Below, piece after piece: positions 8,727 to 17,726 of a stretch of 64,000 nucleotides of DNA. Both the position numbers and the translations under genes were made by a program. Under the pieces are notes generated by a model. It did no database searches and was not told the DNA's origin. It saw only the letters and a program-made list of their open reading frames with translations. Position 1 is the first letter of the stretch. Each line of letters opens with the position of its first letter. This DNA is from Polaribacter sp. NJDZ03. Its GTDB lineage: Bacteria > Bacteroidota > Bacteroidia > Flavobacteriales > Flavobacteriaceae. The stretch spans positions 3,273,001-3,337,000 of the forward strand of contig NZ_CP079195.1 of assembly GCF_019263805.1 (NCBI RefSeq), in the 5' to 3' direction.

Positions 8727-9494
8727 ATGAGAAAAAACAAACTAAAACAACTACTAAAAACAAACAACACAGTAATGTGTGGATGGCTACACATACCCAA
8801 TACTTGGACCGCCGAAGTAATGGCGAATGCTGGTTGGGATGGTGTAACTGTAGACATGCAACATGGTTTACATAGTATAGAAACAGCAATACAAATGATG
8901 CAAGCTATATCTACCACAGAAACGGTACCTATTGCTAGATCAAATTGGAATACACCGGGAGAAATAATGAGATTACTAGACGGTGGAGCTTATGGTATTA
9001 TTTGCCCAATGATTAATACCAAAGAAGAGTGTGAATCATTTGTAGGAGCATGTAGATATCCTCCTTTAGGATATAGAAGTTTTGGGCCAACGAGAGCAAG
9101 AGTTTATGGGGGTCTAGATTATGCAGAACATGCGAATGATGAAATTTTAACATTAGCAATGGTAGAAACTGTTAAAGCAGTAGAAAATATAAAAGGTATT
9201 TGTGAAACGAAAGGGTTAGATGGAATTTTTATAGGTTCTGGAGATTTAAAATTATCTATAAAAGCAACTGAAAAAGAGAATGTCGATGAACTTTTTGATC
9301 AGGCAGTAAATACTATTTTAAAAGAATGCCAACAAAATAATTTGTTTGCTGGTGTTTGGTGTGCCACAATAGAAGATGCTAAAAAAATGGTTGATAAAGG
9401 CTTTAAGTTTATTGCGCTTAAATCTGATAGTATGATGTTAACCCAATATGCAAAGGAGCAAACGAACACTTTAAAAAATATTTTAAAAAACTAA
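8727..9494 (+). CDS. HpcH/HpaI-family class II aldolase
   Basis: Metal-dependent aldolase of the family that cleaves 4-hydroxy-2-oxoacids to pyruvate (or a related 2-oxoacid) plus an aldehyde. The key family residues are visible: His46 in DMQHG, Arg71 in ARSNW, Glu147 in MVETVKAVEN and Asp173 in GSGDLKLS. These match the catalytic His, substrate Arg and metal ligands known for HpaI. The usual G-P-x-D-L is GSGDL here. The length of 255 residues is normal. It overlaps no gene and sits three bases after the hydrolase stop. In the island it is a good candidate for the terminal C-C bond cleavage step. Relatives include 2-keto-3-deoxy-L-rhamnonate and 4-hydroxy-2-oxo-heptanedioate aldolases; which one is closest cannot be told. 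Confidence 0.9.
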   Translation: MRKNKLKQLLKTNNTVMCGWLHIPNTWTAEVMANAGWDGVTVDMQHGLHSIETAIQMMQAISTTETVPIARSNWNTPGEIMRLLDGGAYGIICPMINTKEECESFVGACRYPPLGYRSFGPTRARVYGGLDYAEHANDEILTLAMVETVKAVENIKGICETKGLDGIFIGSGDLKLSIKATEKENVDELFDQAVNTILKECQQNNLFAGVWCATIEDAKKMVDKGFKFIALKSDSMMLTQYAKEQTNTLKNILKN

Positions 9495-9505
9495 ACCTCA
9501 AAGAT

Positions 9506-10525
9506 TTGTCGAAAAAAATAACACATATAGAAACACTAAAACTAGAAAGAGATGGTTTAAAGCAAGATCTTCCTGGGTTTGGTAAAAAATATATAAACAT
9601 TGTTGATTATATATTAGAAATCACAGAAGATATCTGGGAAAAAAAAGAAATAGATGTAATTAATGAAACCTACGAAAAGGACATCCTAATTCATACAGGT
9701 GCCAGAATAATTAACGGTGTAGAAACTGTAATAACAGGTACTATTGATACGCTGGCCTCTTTTCCGGATAGAAAAATGGGCGGAGAAGCAGTTATTTGGT
9801 CAACAGATAATAAGGGCGATTTTTATTCTTCTCATAGAATTATATCTACAGCAACCAATCTTGGAGAAACAATCTACGGGAAAGCTACAGGTAAAAAGAT
9901 AACCTTTAGAACCATTGCAGACTGTAAAGTAGCAAACAATAAAATTTATAAGGAATGGCTTGTAAGAGATAATCTTAGCATTCTTTTACAGCTAGGTTTT
10001 GATCCTGTAGAAATGGCAAAGAAAGATGCTACTTATAAAAAAACTCCTATTGCAATTCCTATAAACAGCAATCAAGAAATAGCAAAACAAGATTTGGAAT
10101 ATCCAGAAAATTTGGTCTATTCTTTAATAACGAATGTATGGAAGCAGAATAATTTTGAAGATTTAGCAGAATATCTAGCAGCAGATAGCACTTTATATGC
10201 CGTGGGTAACCAAGAAATTAGCGGTATTACAAAGATAAAAGAATATATACAAACTGTTTTAGCTTCATTCTCAGATTTAAGTATAGGTATAGAACGTATT
10301 ACATCAAATAGAGAAGAGGGGTTAACACATATAGCAGCACGTTGGTATTTAAAAGGGAAAACAACCGAAGAAGGTGTTTTTGGAAAACATTCTGTTGATG
10401 AGATTTTTATACCTGTATTAAGTCATTATACAGTTAAAAATGGAAAAATAACCGATGAATGGATGGTCTATGACGGTTTCGATGCTTTATGTCAAATTTA
10501 TAGTCAAACGAATACTCAAATTTAA
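9506..10525 (+). CDS. Two-domain SnoaL/NTF2-like protein A
   Basis: 339 residues starting at TTG (9506); no ATG lies near the conserved start. Two tandem NTF2-like (SnoaL) cone-shaped domains can be recognised, about 25-170 and 200-335, each ending in the family pattern KITDEWMVYD or KIYKEWLVRD followed by a hydrophobic stretch. SnoaL-fold proteins include polyketide cyclases, ketosteroid isomerases and dehydratases, acting by acid-base chemistry without cofactor. No signal peptide is present, so it is cytoplasmic. It is the most diverged of the three such proteins in this island. A binding or isomerase/dehydratase role in the catabolic pathway is an inference. Confidence 0.78.
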   Translation: MSKKITHIETLKLERDGLKQDLPGFGKKYINIVDYILEITEDIWEKKEIDVINETYEKDILIHTGARIINGVETVITGTIDTLASFPDRKMGGEAVIWSTDNKGDFYSSHRIISTATNLGETIYGKATGKKITFRTIADCKVANNKIYKEWLVRDNLSILLQLGFDPVEMAKKDATYKKTPIAIPINSNQEIAKQDLEYPENLVYSLITNVWKQNNFEDLAEYLAADSTLYAVGNQEISGITKIKEYIQTVLASFSDLSIGIERITSNREEGLTHIAARWYLKGKTTEEGVFGKHSVDEIFIPVLSHYTVKNGKITDEWMVYDGFDALCQIYSQTNTQI

Positions 10526-10531
10526 TATTTT

Positions 10532-11542
10532 ATGAATGCACATTTTAGTAATAAAAAGTTAATTACTTCCTTTTTTAAGGAAATGAATGTTACGAAAAAA
10601 GAGGATGTTAAAAATGTTTTAAACACCTATTTTGATAAAAATAGTAGTGTAGGTATAACAAGTCCTTTTGAAGAATTAAATGGATTAGATGCATTTAATA
10701 GCAGTTTTTGGACTCCATTATTAAACGCATTTCCAGATATAGAATACCAACCTTATATACTTTTAGGAGGTGAGTACGAAGAACGAAACTATGTTAGCTG
10801 TACCGGTAATTTTATAGGTACTTTTAAAAAAGACTGGGCAGGTATTCCTGCAAATCAGCAACCAATATGGCTTCGTTTTGCAGCTCATTTTATTATTGAA
10901 GATAATAAGATTGTAAAAGCATGGTTTTTTATAGACATGCTTTCTGTTATAAGACAAGCAGGGTTTACATTGTTTCCTAATAAAGGAGTTGAAATAATAC
11001 CTCCTGCACCGATGACAGGAGATGGTATTGTAGACTATAAAACACTTCCTGATCAGAGTAAAAAAACCTTAGATCTTACCAACGCAATGCTAGAAGGGTT
11101 GTGTAGTTATGATGGTAAGAGCTTAGAATCAATGGGCCAAGAAAGGTTCTGGGATGAGAAAAATATGATGTGGTACGGTCCATCTGGCATTGGCACTACA
11201 AGGGGATTAAAAGGGTTTCAAAAAAATCATCAAGTACCTTTTATAACCGCTTTTCCAGACCGAGGAATTACAGAAAAACAAGGTGAGGATCACTTTACAC
11301 AAATTGGCGAAGGTAACTATTCTTGCGATTTTGGTTTTCCTGCAATGTATGGTACCCATACTGGAGATGGTTGGCTAGGGTTAAAAGCAACGGGAAAAAG
11401 AATAACCTTACGAGTTGTAGATTACTGGAGGCGTGAAGGCGATCACTTAAAAGAAAATTGGGTATTTATTGATATGCCTCATGTATTAAAGCAATTGGGA
11501 ATTGATGTATTTAAAGAACTTAAAAATCTTAAAAAGGACTAA
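10532..11542 (+). CDS. Two-domain SnoaL/NTF2-like protein B
   Basis: 336 residues with two NTF2-like domains, about 20-150 and 180-330. Conserved blocks include KIVKAWFFIDMLSVIRQAG at the end of the first domain and MMWYGPSGIG near the start of the second. The same blocks appear in protein C (ALFCDILSVMDHAG and MIWYGPTGIG), so B and C are paralogues, while protein A is more distant. It follows protein A after six bases. No signal peptide is present. The exact reaction is unknown. The tryptophan/tyrosine-rich conserved blocks suggest a shared aromatic-lined pocket. Confidence 0.8.
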   Translation: MNAHFSNKKLITSFFKEMNVTKKEDVKNVLNTYFDKNSSVGITSPFEELNGLDAFNSSFWTPLLNAFPDIEYQPYILLGGEYEERNYVSCTGNFIGTFKKDWAGIPANQQPIWLRFAAHFIIEDNKIVKAWFFIDMLSVIRQAGFTLFPNKGVEIIPPAPMTGDGIVDYKTLPDQSKKTLDLTNAMLEGLCSYDGKSLESMGQERFWDEKNMMWYGPSGIGTTRGLKGFQKNHQVPFITAFPDRGITEKQGEDHFTQIGEGNYSCDFGFPAMYGTHTGDGWLGLKATGKRITLRVVDYWRREGDHLKENWVFIDMPHVLKQLGIDVFKELKNLKKD

Positions 11543-11620
11543 TAATTATCTTTTTAAAGTCTAAAGTAATTGCATTAATTAGAGGAAACTCACAAAATAA
11601 CTGAACTAAAAATATACAGT

Positions 11621-12637
11621 ATGCTTAAAGAAAGATTAATAAGATATAGCGATTTAATGCCCTGTAAAGCCGCATTTATAGATGCCAAAACACCAGGGAG
11701 TCATTTAAAAGATAATTATAGCATTATTGGTGGTGGAGTATCTGAGAGCACACATCAAAAGGTAAATCTTTCTGAAAAACATGGTTTTTGCATTGGTGCT
11801 GGAGGGCAACCACCTAGAGTTAAAAATTCTCCACATTCTCATTTTACTGCAGAGGTTTTTATTGTGTATAGTAGTCATTGGAGATTTTATTGGAACAATG
11901 ATGAAAAAAGTGAAATTATCTTACATCCGGGAGACATTATATCATTACCAACCAACATGTTTAGAGGTTTTGAAAATGTAGGTGATGAATACGGAATGAT
12001 CTTTTCTGTTTTAGGACATGATGATGCTGGTGGAGGTGTAGTTTGGTTGCCACGTGTTATAGAAGAAGCCAAAGATTATGGTTTAATACTTTTAGAAAAC
12101 GGAAAATTAGTAGATACTACTATTGGAGAAAAAATTCCTGAAGGATCAAAAGCGATAGCTCCTTTAACAGAAAGTGATTTAAAGAAATTTGATCAATATA
12201 CTGTAGAAGAAATGAAACAGCATGTAGGTTTTGTTGGTACGTATAAAGCATCTAATTTTAAAGGTTTTCCAAATCAAACACCAGAAACTTTAAGATGGAT
12301 TGATGTTTTAGGGCCTAAAGATAGCAATGATCACAAATTTGCAGTAAAACAAGGAGACCCAAACGGAGATGGTTTTAATGTATTTGGCTTACAAAGTGAT
12401 GCTACAGGAACTACAGGAAAATATACACGTAACGAGGTAGAAGTTTTATTTATACATCGTGGTCAATTTGAGATTTTATGTTCACATAATGGAGAAGAAA
12501 TTACGGAAACGTTAAACGATGGAGATATTTTTACCTTTCCAAAAGGATCCGTCAGAAACATTACCGCTAAAACATACGGATTCGCATACTTGGTAGTAGG
12601 AGAAGATTATCCTAAAGCACCACAATTGATTTCGTAG
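11621..12637 (+). CDS. Bicupin protein
   Basis: 338 residues with two cupin barrels. The first carries a metal-type motif: His72 and His74 in PHSHFTAE with Glu78, then a second motif region HPGDIISLPTNMFRGFEN. The second barrel (about 250-338) has EVEVLFIHRGQFEI and GDIFTFPKGSVRNI but lacks the HxH pair, so it is probably not a metal site. Bicupins of this layout include dioxygenases and sugar-acid isomerases. The gene lies 78 bases after the SnoaL-like gene B, in the same direction. A metal-dependent isomerase or oxygenase step in the island's pathway is likely, but the reaction is not identifiable. Confidence 0.82.
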   Translation: MLKERLIRYSDLMPCKAAFIDAKTPGSHLKDNYSIIGGGVSESTHQKVNLSEKHGFCIGAGGQPPRVKNSPHSHFTAEVFIVYSSHWRFYWNNDEKSEIILHPGDIISLPTNMFRGFENVGDEYGMIFSVLGHDDAGGGVVWLPRVIEEAKDYGLILLENGKLVDTTIGEKIPEGSKAIAPLTESDLKKFDQYTVEEMKQHVGFVGTYKASNFKGFPNQTPETLRWIDVLGPKDSNDHKFAVKQGDPNGDGFNVFGLQSDATGTTGKYTRNEVEVLFIHRGQFEILCSHNGEEITETLNDGDIFTFPKGSVRNITAKTYGFAYLVVGEDYPKAPQLIS

Positions 12638-12815
12638 AAAACCGGGATACAGTTACCATTCATTTTTTACTTGTTCTATAATTTTATATAGAGCTCAGTA
12701 AAACCGTCGGTTTCTTGTAAATAGTTAATTATAGTATTTAAATTATAAAAATAGAGGTACAGCAGTACAAAGAGATTTAGCATTTTTCAATAACAATAAA
12801 TAAACACCAACACAA
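12638..12815. other. Gap between the bicupin and HisD-like genes
   Basis: 178 bases, the longest gap inside the catabolic gene run. It contains the short palindrome AAACCG-T-CGGTTT (12701-12713) and AT-rich sequence. No T-run terminator and no exact TAnnTTTG box was seen. An internal promoter or operator is possible. Confidence 0.35.
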
Positions 12816-14102
12816 ATGGCAATTAGATACATTAAAAAAGGAATGGCGGCAGAAGAATCTGCAGCAGATCAATTAAAAACAAGAAAAATAGTAGAAAGTA
12901 TTCTTTCTGATGTAGAAAATAGAGGAGATGAAGCAGTAAGGGAATTATCTGCTAAATTCGATAAATGGAGTCCAGCAGCTTTTAGACTTTCAAAAGATGA
13001 AATTCAAGAGATCATTTCTAAAGTATCAGATAAAACAATTGAAGACATTAAATGGGCACAAGCACAGGTGCGTCGTTTTGCTCAAATACAAAAATCTGCT
13101 TTAAGAGATATAGAAATAGAAACCATTCCGGGAGTAATTTTAGGTCATAAAAACGTACCTGTAAATAGTGTTGGTTGTTATGTGCCAGGTGGTAGATATC
13201 CTATGGTTGCGTCTGCTCATATGAGTGTACTAACGGCTAAAGTTGCTGGTGTAAAAAAAGTGATCGCTTGTACGCCTCCAGACCCAAAAACAGGAGTGCC
13301 ACCGGCAGAAACAGTGGCAGCAATGTATTTGGCTGGTGCAGATGAAATTTATATTCTAGGAGGAGTCCAAGCAATGGCAGCAATGGCTTATGGTTGCGTA
13401 GGTATGGACCAAGTAGATATGATTGTTGGACCAGGAAACCAATACGTAGCAGAAGCAAAAAGACAATTATTTGGAAGAGTAGGTATTGATTTACTAGCAG
13501 GACCAACAGAAACGTTAGTAATTGCAGATGATACAACAGATGCAGAAATGGTGGTTACAGACCTTTTAGGTCAGGCAGAACATGGCCCTAATTCTCCTGC
13601 TATTTTATTAACAAATAGTGAAACTTTGGCGTTACAAATTGAAGATGAAGTAAAAAAACAATTAAAAGTATTGTCTACGGCAGATTTGGCAAGTAAGTCT
13701 TGGGACGATTATGGAGAAGTTATTTTGGTTGACAGTTATGAAGAAATGGTAACGGTGGCAGATGATATTGCTAGTGAACATGTTCAGGTTAATACTAAAG
13801 ATCCTCAGTATTTTAAAGACAATATGACCAATTATGGTGCTTTGTTTCTAGGAAATAGAACAAACGTTGCTTATGGAGATAAAGCAATTGGTACCAATCA
13901 TACCTTGCCTACAAAAAAAGCAGCTCGTTTTACAGGAGGCTTATGGGTAGGTAAATTTATTAAAACATGTTCTTATCAAAATATAATTACAGATGAAGCG
14001 AGTGTTTTAGTCGGTAATTACTGTTCACGTTTATGTGAAATAGAAGGTTTTGAAGGACATAAAAAACAAGCTGATATCCGTGTTAAGAGATATAGTAAAT
14101 AA
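12816..14102 (+). CDS. Histidinol-dehydrogenase-family alcohol dehydrogenase (HisD-like)
   Basis: Zinc- and NAD-dependent dehydrogenase of the HisD superfamily, 428 residues. The catalytic and zinc-site residues align by motif: Gln253 and His256 (GQAEHGP), Glu321-His322 (SEHVQV), Asp355 and GTNHTLPT, and His415 in [13 protein letters not shown]. Also present are the glycine-rich [10 protein letters not shown] and IVGPGNQYV blocks. No other histidine-biosynthesis gene is nearby, and the context is catabolic. HisD homologues outside his operons include sulfopropanediol 3-dehydrogenase (HpsN), which oxidises a primary alcohol to a carboxylate. Here a two- or four-electron oxidation of a hydroxylated substrate is inferred. 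The shorter HisD label 'histidinol dehydrogenase' would probably be wrong. Confidence 0.88.
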   Translation: MAIRYIKKGMAAEESAADQLKTRKIVESILSDVENRGDEAVRELSAKFDKWSPAAFRLSKDEIQEIISKVSDKTIEDIKWAQAQVRRFAQIQKSALRDIEIETIPGVILGHKNVPVNSVGCYVPGGRYPMVASAHMSVLTAKVAGVKKVIACTPPDPKTGVPPAETVAAMYLAGADEIYILGGVQAMAAMAYGCVGMDQVDMIVGPGNQYVAEAKRQLFGRVGIDLLAGPTETLVIADDTTDAEMVVTDLLGQAEHGPNSPAILLTNSETLALQIEDEVKKQLKVLSTADLASKSWDDYGEVILVDSYEEMVTVADDIASEHVQVNTKDPQYFKDNMTNYGALFLGNRTNVAYGDKAIGTNHTLPTKKAARFTGGLWVGKFIKTCSYQNIITDEASVLVGNYCSRLCEIEGFEGHKKQADIRVKRYSK

Positions 14103-14168
14103 GCTTAGTTCTTAAGTAGTTTTTTAGAAAACAAAGGTTATTTTCATTATTAATTAGAAAAGGATATT

Positions 14169-15779
14169 ATGGACAAGTTTGGAGTGCTTAATTGGTCAAT
14201 TATTATAGTTTATTTAATTGCAAATTTATTATTGGGGTTTATTTTATCAAAAAAAGTGAATACTGCTAACGATTTTTATATTGGTAGAAAAACAACACCT
14301 TGGTGGGCTATTGGTATTTCTGTTTTAGCAACTTATGTAAGTGCTATGACTTTTTTAGGCGCTCCTGCCTGGTCTTATAAAGCTGGTTTATCCGTTATTG
14401 CAATTCATCTTAATTATCCATTAGTTATTATAATTGTAATGTCTTTGTTTGTTCCCTTTTTTATGCAAACAGGTGTTATTTCTATTTATGAATATCAAGA
14501 GAAACGCTTCGGAAAAGCATCAAGAACAGTTATTTCTGTGATATTTTTAGTCACTCAATTATTATCTTCTGCGGCTGTATTATATGGGTCTGCGCTAGTT
14601 ATTGGTTATATAACGGGGATAGACGTAGTTACTAGTATAATTGTAGTATCAATTATTACATTAGTTTACACTTCTTTAGGAGGGATTACGGCTGTAATTT
14701 GGACAGATGTATTTCAGTCAGGAATATTTTTGGTAGCTGGTTTTATCGTCCTTTTTGTGCTGATAAATCAATTACCAGACTCTTTAATAGATACGCTTTC
14801 TAGCTTAAAAACAAAAGGAAAGATTAATCCTATAAATTTAAGTACAGACCCAACTGTAGATACTACTATTTGGGCAGGTATTATTGCTATGACTGTGTAT
14901 CACGTAACTATTTATGGAGCAAACCAAATGATGATGCAAAGAACATTGGGAGCTAAAAATATAGGCGATGCTAAAAAATCGTTGGCTTTAATGGGGTTTG
15001 CAGCATTTTTTATCTATTTTTTATTCATATTTATAGGTGTGTTGTTTTACCAGTATTACCAAGGTAGAGAGTTTGATAATGACAATACAATTATGTTAGA
15101 ATTTGCAGAAACAGTAGGGTTTCCTGGTTTTATAGGTATTATAGCCGCAGCAGTATTATCTGCAAGTATGTCTAGTTTATCATCAGCATTAAACTCGCTT
15201 TCTACAATTTCTACAAGTGGTTTTTATCAAAAGTATTTTAAACCTAATGAATCATCAAAACACTATTTAAGGGTTGCAAGAATTTCAACTGTTTTTTGGG
15301 CTATTTTAATAATTATACCTGCTATTGCTTTTTCTAGTACTACAGGTTCTATATTAGAACTGATTACCAAAATAGGTTCTTATTTTGTAGGCGCAAAACT
15401 AAGTATGTATATGTTAGGTTTTTATTCTAAACAAACAACAGAAAAAGGACTGTTGGTTGGAGTCGCTTTTGGTTTTATCGTGTTATATTTTGTACATGAA
15501 TATACAGATATTGCTTGGACTTGGTATGCCGTTATTGGTGGGGTAGTTAATATTTTTGTTTCCATCATTGCAAGTCTTATTATTGATGGTAAACAAACAG
15601 AATGGTCACTGTATTCAATTCCTGGTCAGAAAGCAAAATTTAAATCAGAAAATAAACCAGAAAAAGAAAATGGTTGGTACGTTGTTCCTGGAAAGTTAGA
15701 CAAAGTAAGTTATTATTTATTAGGCTTTTTTGTAGTAACAATCATATTTTTATTATCATTTGAAAACTTTATTAATTAA
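14169..15779 (+). CDS. Sodium:solute symporter (SSS family)
   Basis: Inner-membrane Na+-coupled transporter of 536 residues with about 13-14 hydrophobic segments. The N-terminus (GFILSKKVNTANDFYIGRKTTPWWAIGISVLATYVSAMTFLGAPAWSYKAGL) has the family's first two transmembrane regions, with a Na+-site-type S-A-M-T-F-L-G block. A later ASMSSLSSALNSLST block is also typical. It lies between the HisD-like gene and the SDR gene, so it likely brings the pathway substrate across the inner membrane after SusCD import. Family members carry sugars, carboxylates and other small solutes; the specificity is unknown. Confidence 0.92.
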   Translation: MDKFGVLNWSIIIVYLIANLLLGFILSKKVNTANDFYIGRKTTPWWAIGISVLATYVSAMTFLGAPAWSYKAGLSVIAIHLNYPLVIIIVMSLFVPFFMQTGVISIYEYQEKRFGKASRTVISVIFLVTQLLSSAAVLYGSALVIGYITGIDVVTSIIVVSIITLVYTSLGGITAVIWTDVFQSGIFLVAGFIVLFVLINQLPDSLIDTLSSLKTKGKINPINLSTDPTVDTTIWAGIIAMTVYHVTIYGANQMMMQRTLGAKNIGDAKKSLALMGFAAFFIYFLFIFIGVLFYQYYQGREFDNDNTIMLEFAETVGFPGFIGIIAAAVLSASMSSLSSALNSLSTISTSGFYQKYFKPNESSKHYLRVARISTVFWAILIIIPAIAFSSTTGSILELITKIGSYFVGAKLSMYMLGFYSKQTTEKGLLVGVAFGFIVLYFVHEYTDIAWTWYAVIGGVVNIFVSIIASLIIDGKQTEWSLYSIPGQKAKFKSENKPEKENGWYVVPGKLDKVSYYLLGFFVVTIIFLLSFENFIN

Positions 15780-15780
15780 A

Positions 15781-16524
15781 ATGAAACCAATAAAAACAGC
15801 TTTAGTTACAGGAGGAAGTGGAGGCATTGGCTCAGAAATATGCAAACAATTGGCATTGGCAGGTTATGTAGTTATTGTAAATTATAACAGCAACAAAGAA
15901 AATGCTTTAAAAACATTGCACAGCCTTAAAAATTCTGAGCAACATCATATATTTAAAGCGTCTATAACAAATAGCAACGAATTGTCTGATATGGCTAATT
16001 TTGTAAAAACAACTTTTGGTTTTTTAGATGTGTTAGTCAATAATTCAGGAGTTACTAAAGCAGTACCGCATGAAAATTTAGATGACTTGGAGGATGATTT
16101 TATAGATCAAATTATGAAAGTTAATTTTCGAGGAACTTTTGCTACCATAAGAGCTTTTAGAAGTCTTTTAGAAAAAGGAAAAAACCCCATTGCAATTAAT
16201 ATATCTTCTATTGCTGCAAAAACGGCAGTTGGTAGCAATGTTGCATATTGTGCTTCAAAAGCCGCTGTAGATTCTTTAACTATGAGTTTAGGGCGCGCAT
16301 TAGCTCCAAAAATAAGAGTAGTTTCCTTGTCTCCTGGTTGGGTAAATGGTGCTTACGCTAAAAACTTACCAAAAGAATACATTAAAGAACAAGAAGACAA
16401 AACCCCATTAGGCAGAATTGCAGAGGCTGAAGATATTGGAAAAGCTTTAGTGGCGATTGCAGAATCATTTACATTTTCTACAGGCTGTATTTTTCCAGTA
16501 GATGGAGGAAGGCCTTTAACTTAA
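15781..16524 (+). CDS. SDR-family oxidoreductase
   Basis: NAD(P)-dependent short-chain dehydrogenase. The start is placed at the ATG at 15781, one base after the symporter stop, not at an upstream in-frame ATG inside that gene, because the Rossmann strand (KPIKTALVTGGSGGIG) follows directly. From that start the cofactor motif GGSGGIG is at residues 11-17, NNSG is at 87-90, and the catalytic triad is Ser143, Tyr156 and Lys160 (YCASK). About 247 residues. It resembles the FabG/gluconate-dehydrogenase-like classical SDRs. In the island it would oxidise or reduce a hydroxyl or keto group; the substrate is unknown. Confidence 0.9.
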   Translation: MKPIKTALVTGGSGGIGSEICKQLALAGYVVIVNYNSNKENALKTLHSLKNSEQHHIFKASITNSNELSDMANFVKTTFGFLDVLVNNSGVTKAVPHENLDDLEDDFIDQIMKVNFRGTFATIRAFRSLLEKGKNPIAINISSIAAKTAVGSNVAYCASKAAVDSLTMSLGRALAPKIRVVSLSPGWVNGAYAKNLPKEYIKEQEDKTPLGRIAEAEDIGKALVAIAESFTFSTGCIFPVDGGRPLT

Positions 16525-16529
16525 TTTTT

Positions 16530-17546
16530 ATGAAAAATAATTTTCAACACGCAAAAAGCGTAGTTCGTGCATATTATGAATCTTTTGATAATGCATCAGA
16601 TAGCAATTTAGAACAGGTATTAAAAGAGCACACAACTGATGATTACCATTGGAGAGGAATGCATCCATTCTATGAACAATATGGTGCTAAAGATGTAATA
16701 TCTAGTTTTTGGAAACCCTTTAGAAAATCGTTTGCTCCTTTACAAAGAAGAGAAGATATGTTTTTTGCTGGAGATAACGATTGTGATTCAGGAAAAACCC
16801 AGTGGGTAGTTAGTGTAGGACATTTAGTAGGTTTGTTTGATGCCGATTGGTTAGGTATTCCGCACACGGGTAAAATGATTTTCTTACGATATGCTGAGTT
16901 TCATAGAGTAGAAGGTGATAAAATTGCAGAAACAGCATTATTTTGTGATATATTAAGTGTTATGGATCATGCAGGTCATTATCCATTGCCTCCTATGACG
17001 GGATCTGCTTTTGTTTACCCTGGACCTCGAACTCATGATGGACTCCTTTTTGAAGCGCAAGATCCTAAAGAAGCAGAAAAAACGATGCGTGTTCTAAATC
17101 AAATGATTGCAGATTTAGATGAAATTAATAAATCTGGTGATGACAATTGTCCTCCAGAATTATTAGCAAAAACATGGAATGAAGACATGATTTGGTACGG
17201 CCCTACTGGTATAGGCGCTTCTTATACAATTAAGAGATATCAAAAGCAACATCAATATCCTTTTAGAGAGAATTTAACAGAGAAAGTATTTTATGGTCAT
17301 ATTGCACGTTTTGCAGAAGGCAATTATTGTGGTTTCTTTGGATGGCCAAACTTGTCTAATAAAAATAGTGGCGGGTTTTTAGGGCTTCCTAAGAGTGATG
17401 TTAAAGCAGAAATGAGAGTCGTAGATATCTATAGAAGAGAAGGGAATAAACTAGCAGAAAACTGGGTATATATTGATGTTTTGTATTATTTATACCAGCA
17501 AGGTTTAGATGTGTTAGGAAGAATGCAAAAGATGAATAGTAAATAG
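16530..17546 (+). CDS. Two-domain SnoaL/NTF2-like protein C
   Basis: 338 residues, five bases after the SDR stop. Two NTF2-like domains, about 25-160 and 190-335. Shared blocks with protein B are CDILSVMDHAG, MIWYGPTGIG, YQKQHQYPF and a final AENWVYIDVLYYLYQQG. It has several aromatic/His residues near the first-domain pocket (HWRGMHPFYEQYG). Like A and B it lacks a signal peptide. It is the third such protein and the last gene of the run, closed by a terminator at about 17690. Function unknown; an isomerase, dehydratase or cyclase role is possible. Confidence 0.8.
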   Translation: MKNNFQHAKSVVRAYYESFDNASDSNLEQVLKEHTTDDYHWRGMHPFYEQYGAKDVISSFWKPFRKSFAPLQRREDMFFAGDNDCDSGKTQWVVSVGHLVGLFDADWLGIPHTGKMIFLRYAEFHRVEGDKIAETALFCDILSVMDHAGHYPLPPMTGSAFVYPGPRTHDGLLFEAQDPKEAEKTMRVLNQMIADLDEINKSGDDNCPPELLAKTWNEDMIWYGPTGIGASYTIKRYQKQHQYPFRENLTEKVFYGHIARFAEGNYCGFFGWPNLSNKNSGGFLGLPKSDVKAEMRVVDIYRREGNKLAENWVYIDVLYYLYQQGLDVLGRMQKMNSK

Positions 17547-17674
17547 TTTATTTAGGGCTACTTAAACTTAAATTAAGATATCACCTAGTTTTTTTGTGGT
17601 AATCTCTAAGATATAAAAGGTTCTAATGCCTTACTTTTTACAAGAAAGTATTTATAGAAAAAAGTATATAGGTT

Positions 17675-17708
17675 AAAAAATTCTGTGTTAAATTGCACAG
17701 AATTTTTT
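17675..17708 (+). terminator. Rho-independent terminator closing the catabolic island
   Basis: The stem AAAAAATTCTGTG (17675-17687) pairs with CACAGAATTTTTT (17696-17708), ending in a T-run. It separates the island from trmN6. Confidence 0.85.
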
Positions 17709-17726
17709 ATTTAAAATTATTTCATA

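Noticed and set aside
13237..13536. 99-residue frame on the minus strand inside the HisD-like gene
   Set aside because: It is a leucine-rich shadow frame antisense to a well-conserved gene, with no family pattern, and the strand opposite explains the codon bias.
15760..15780. Upstream in-frame ATG for the SDR gene
   Set aside because: It lies inside the symporter gene and adds seven residues before the conserved Rossmann start; the ATG at 15781 directly follows the symporter stop.
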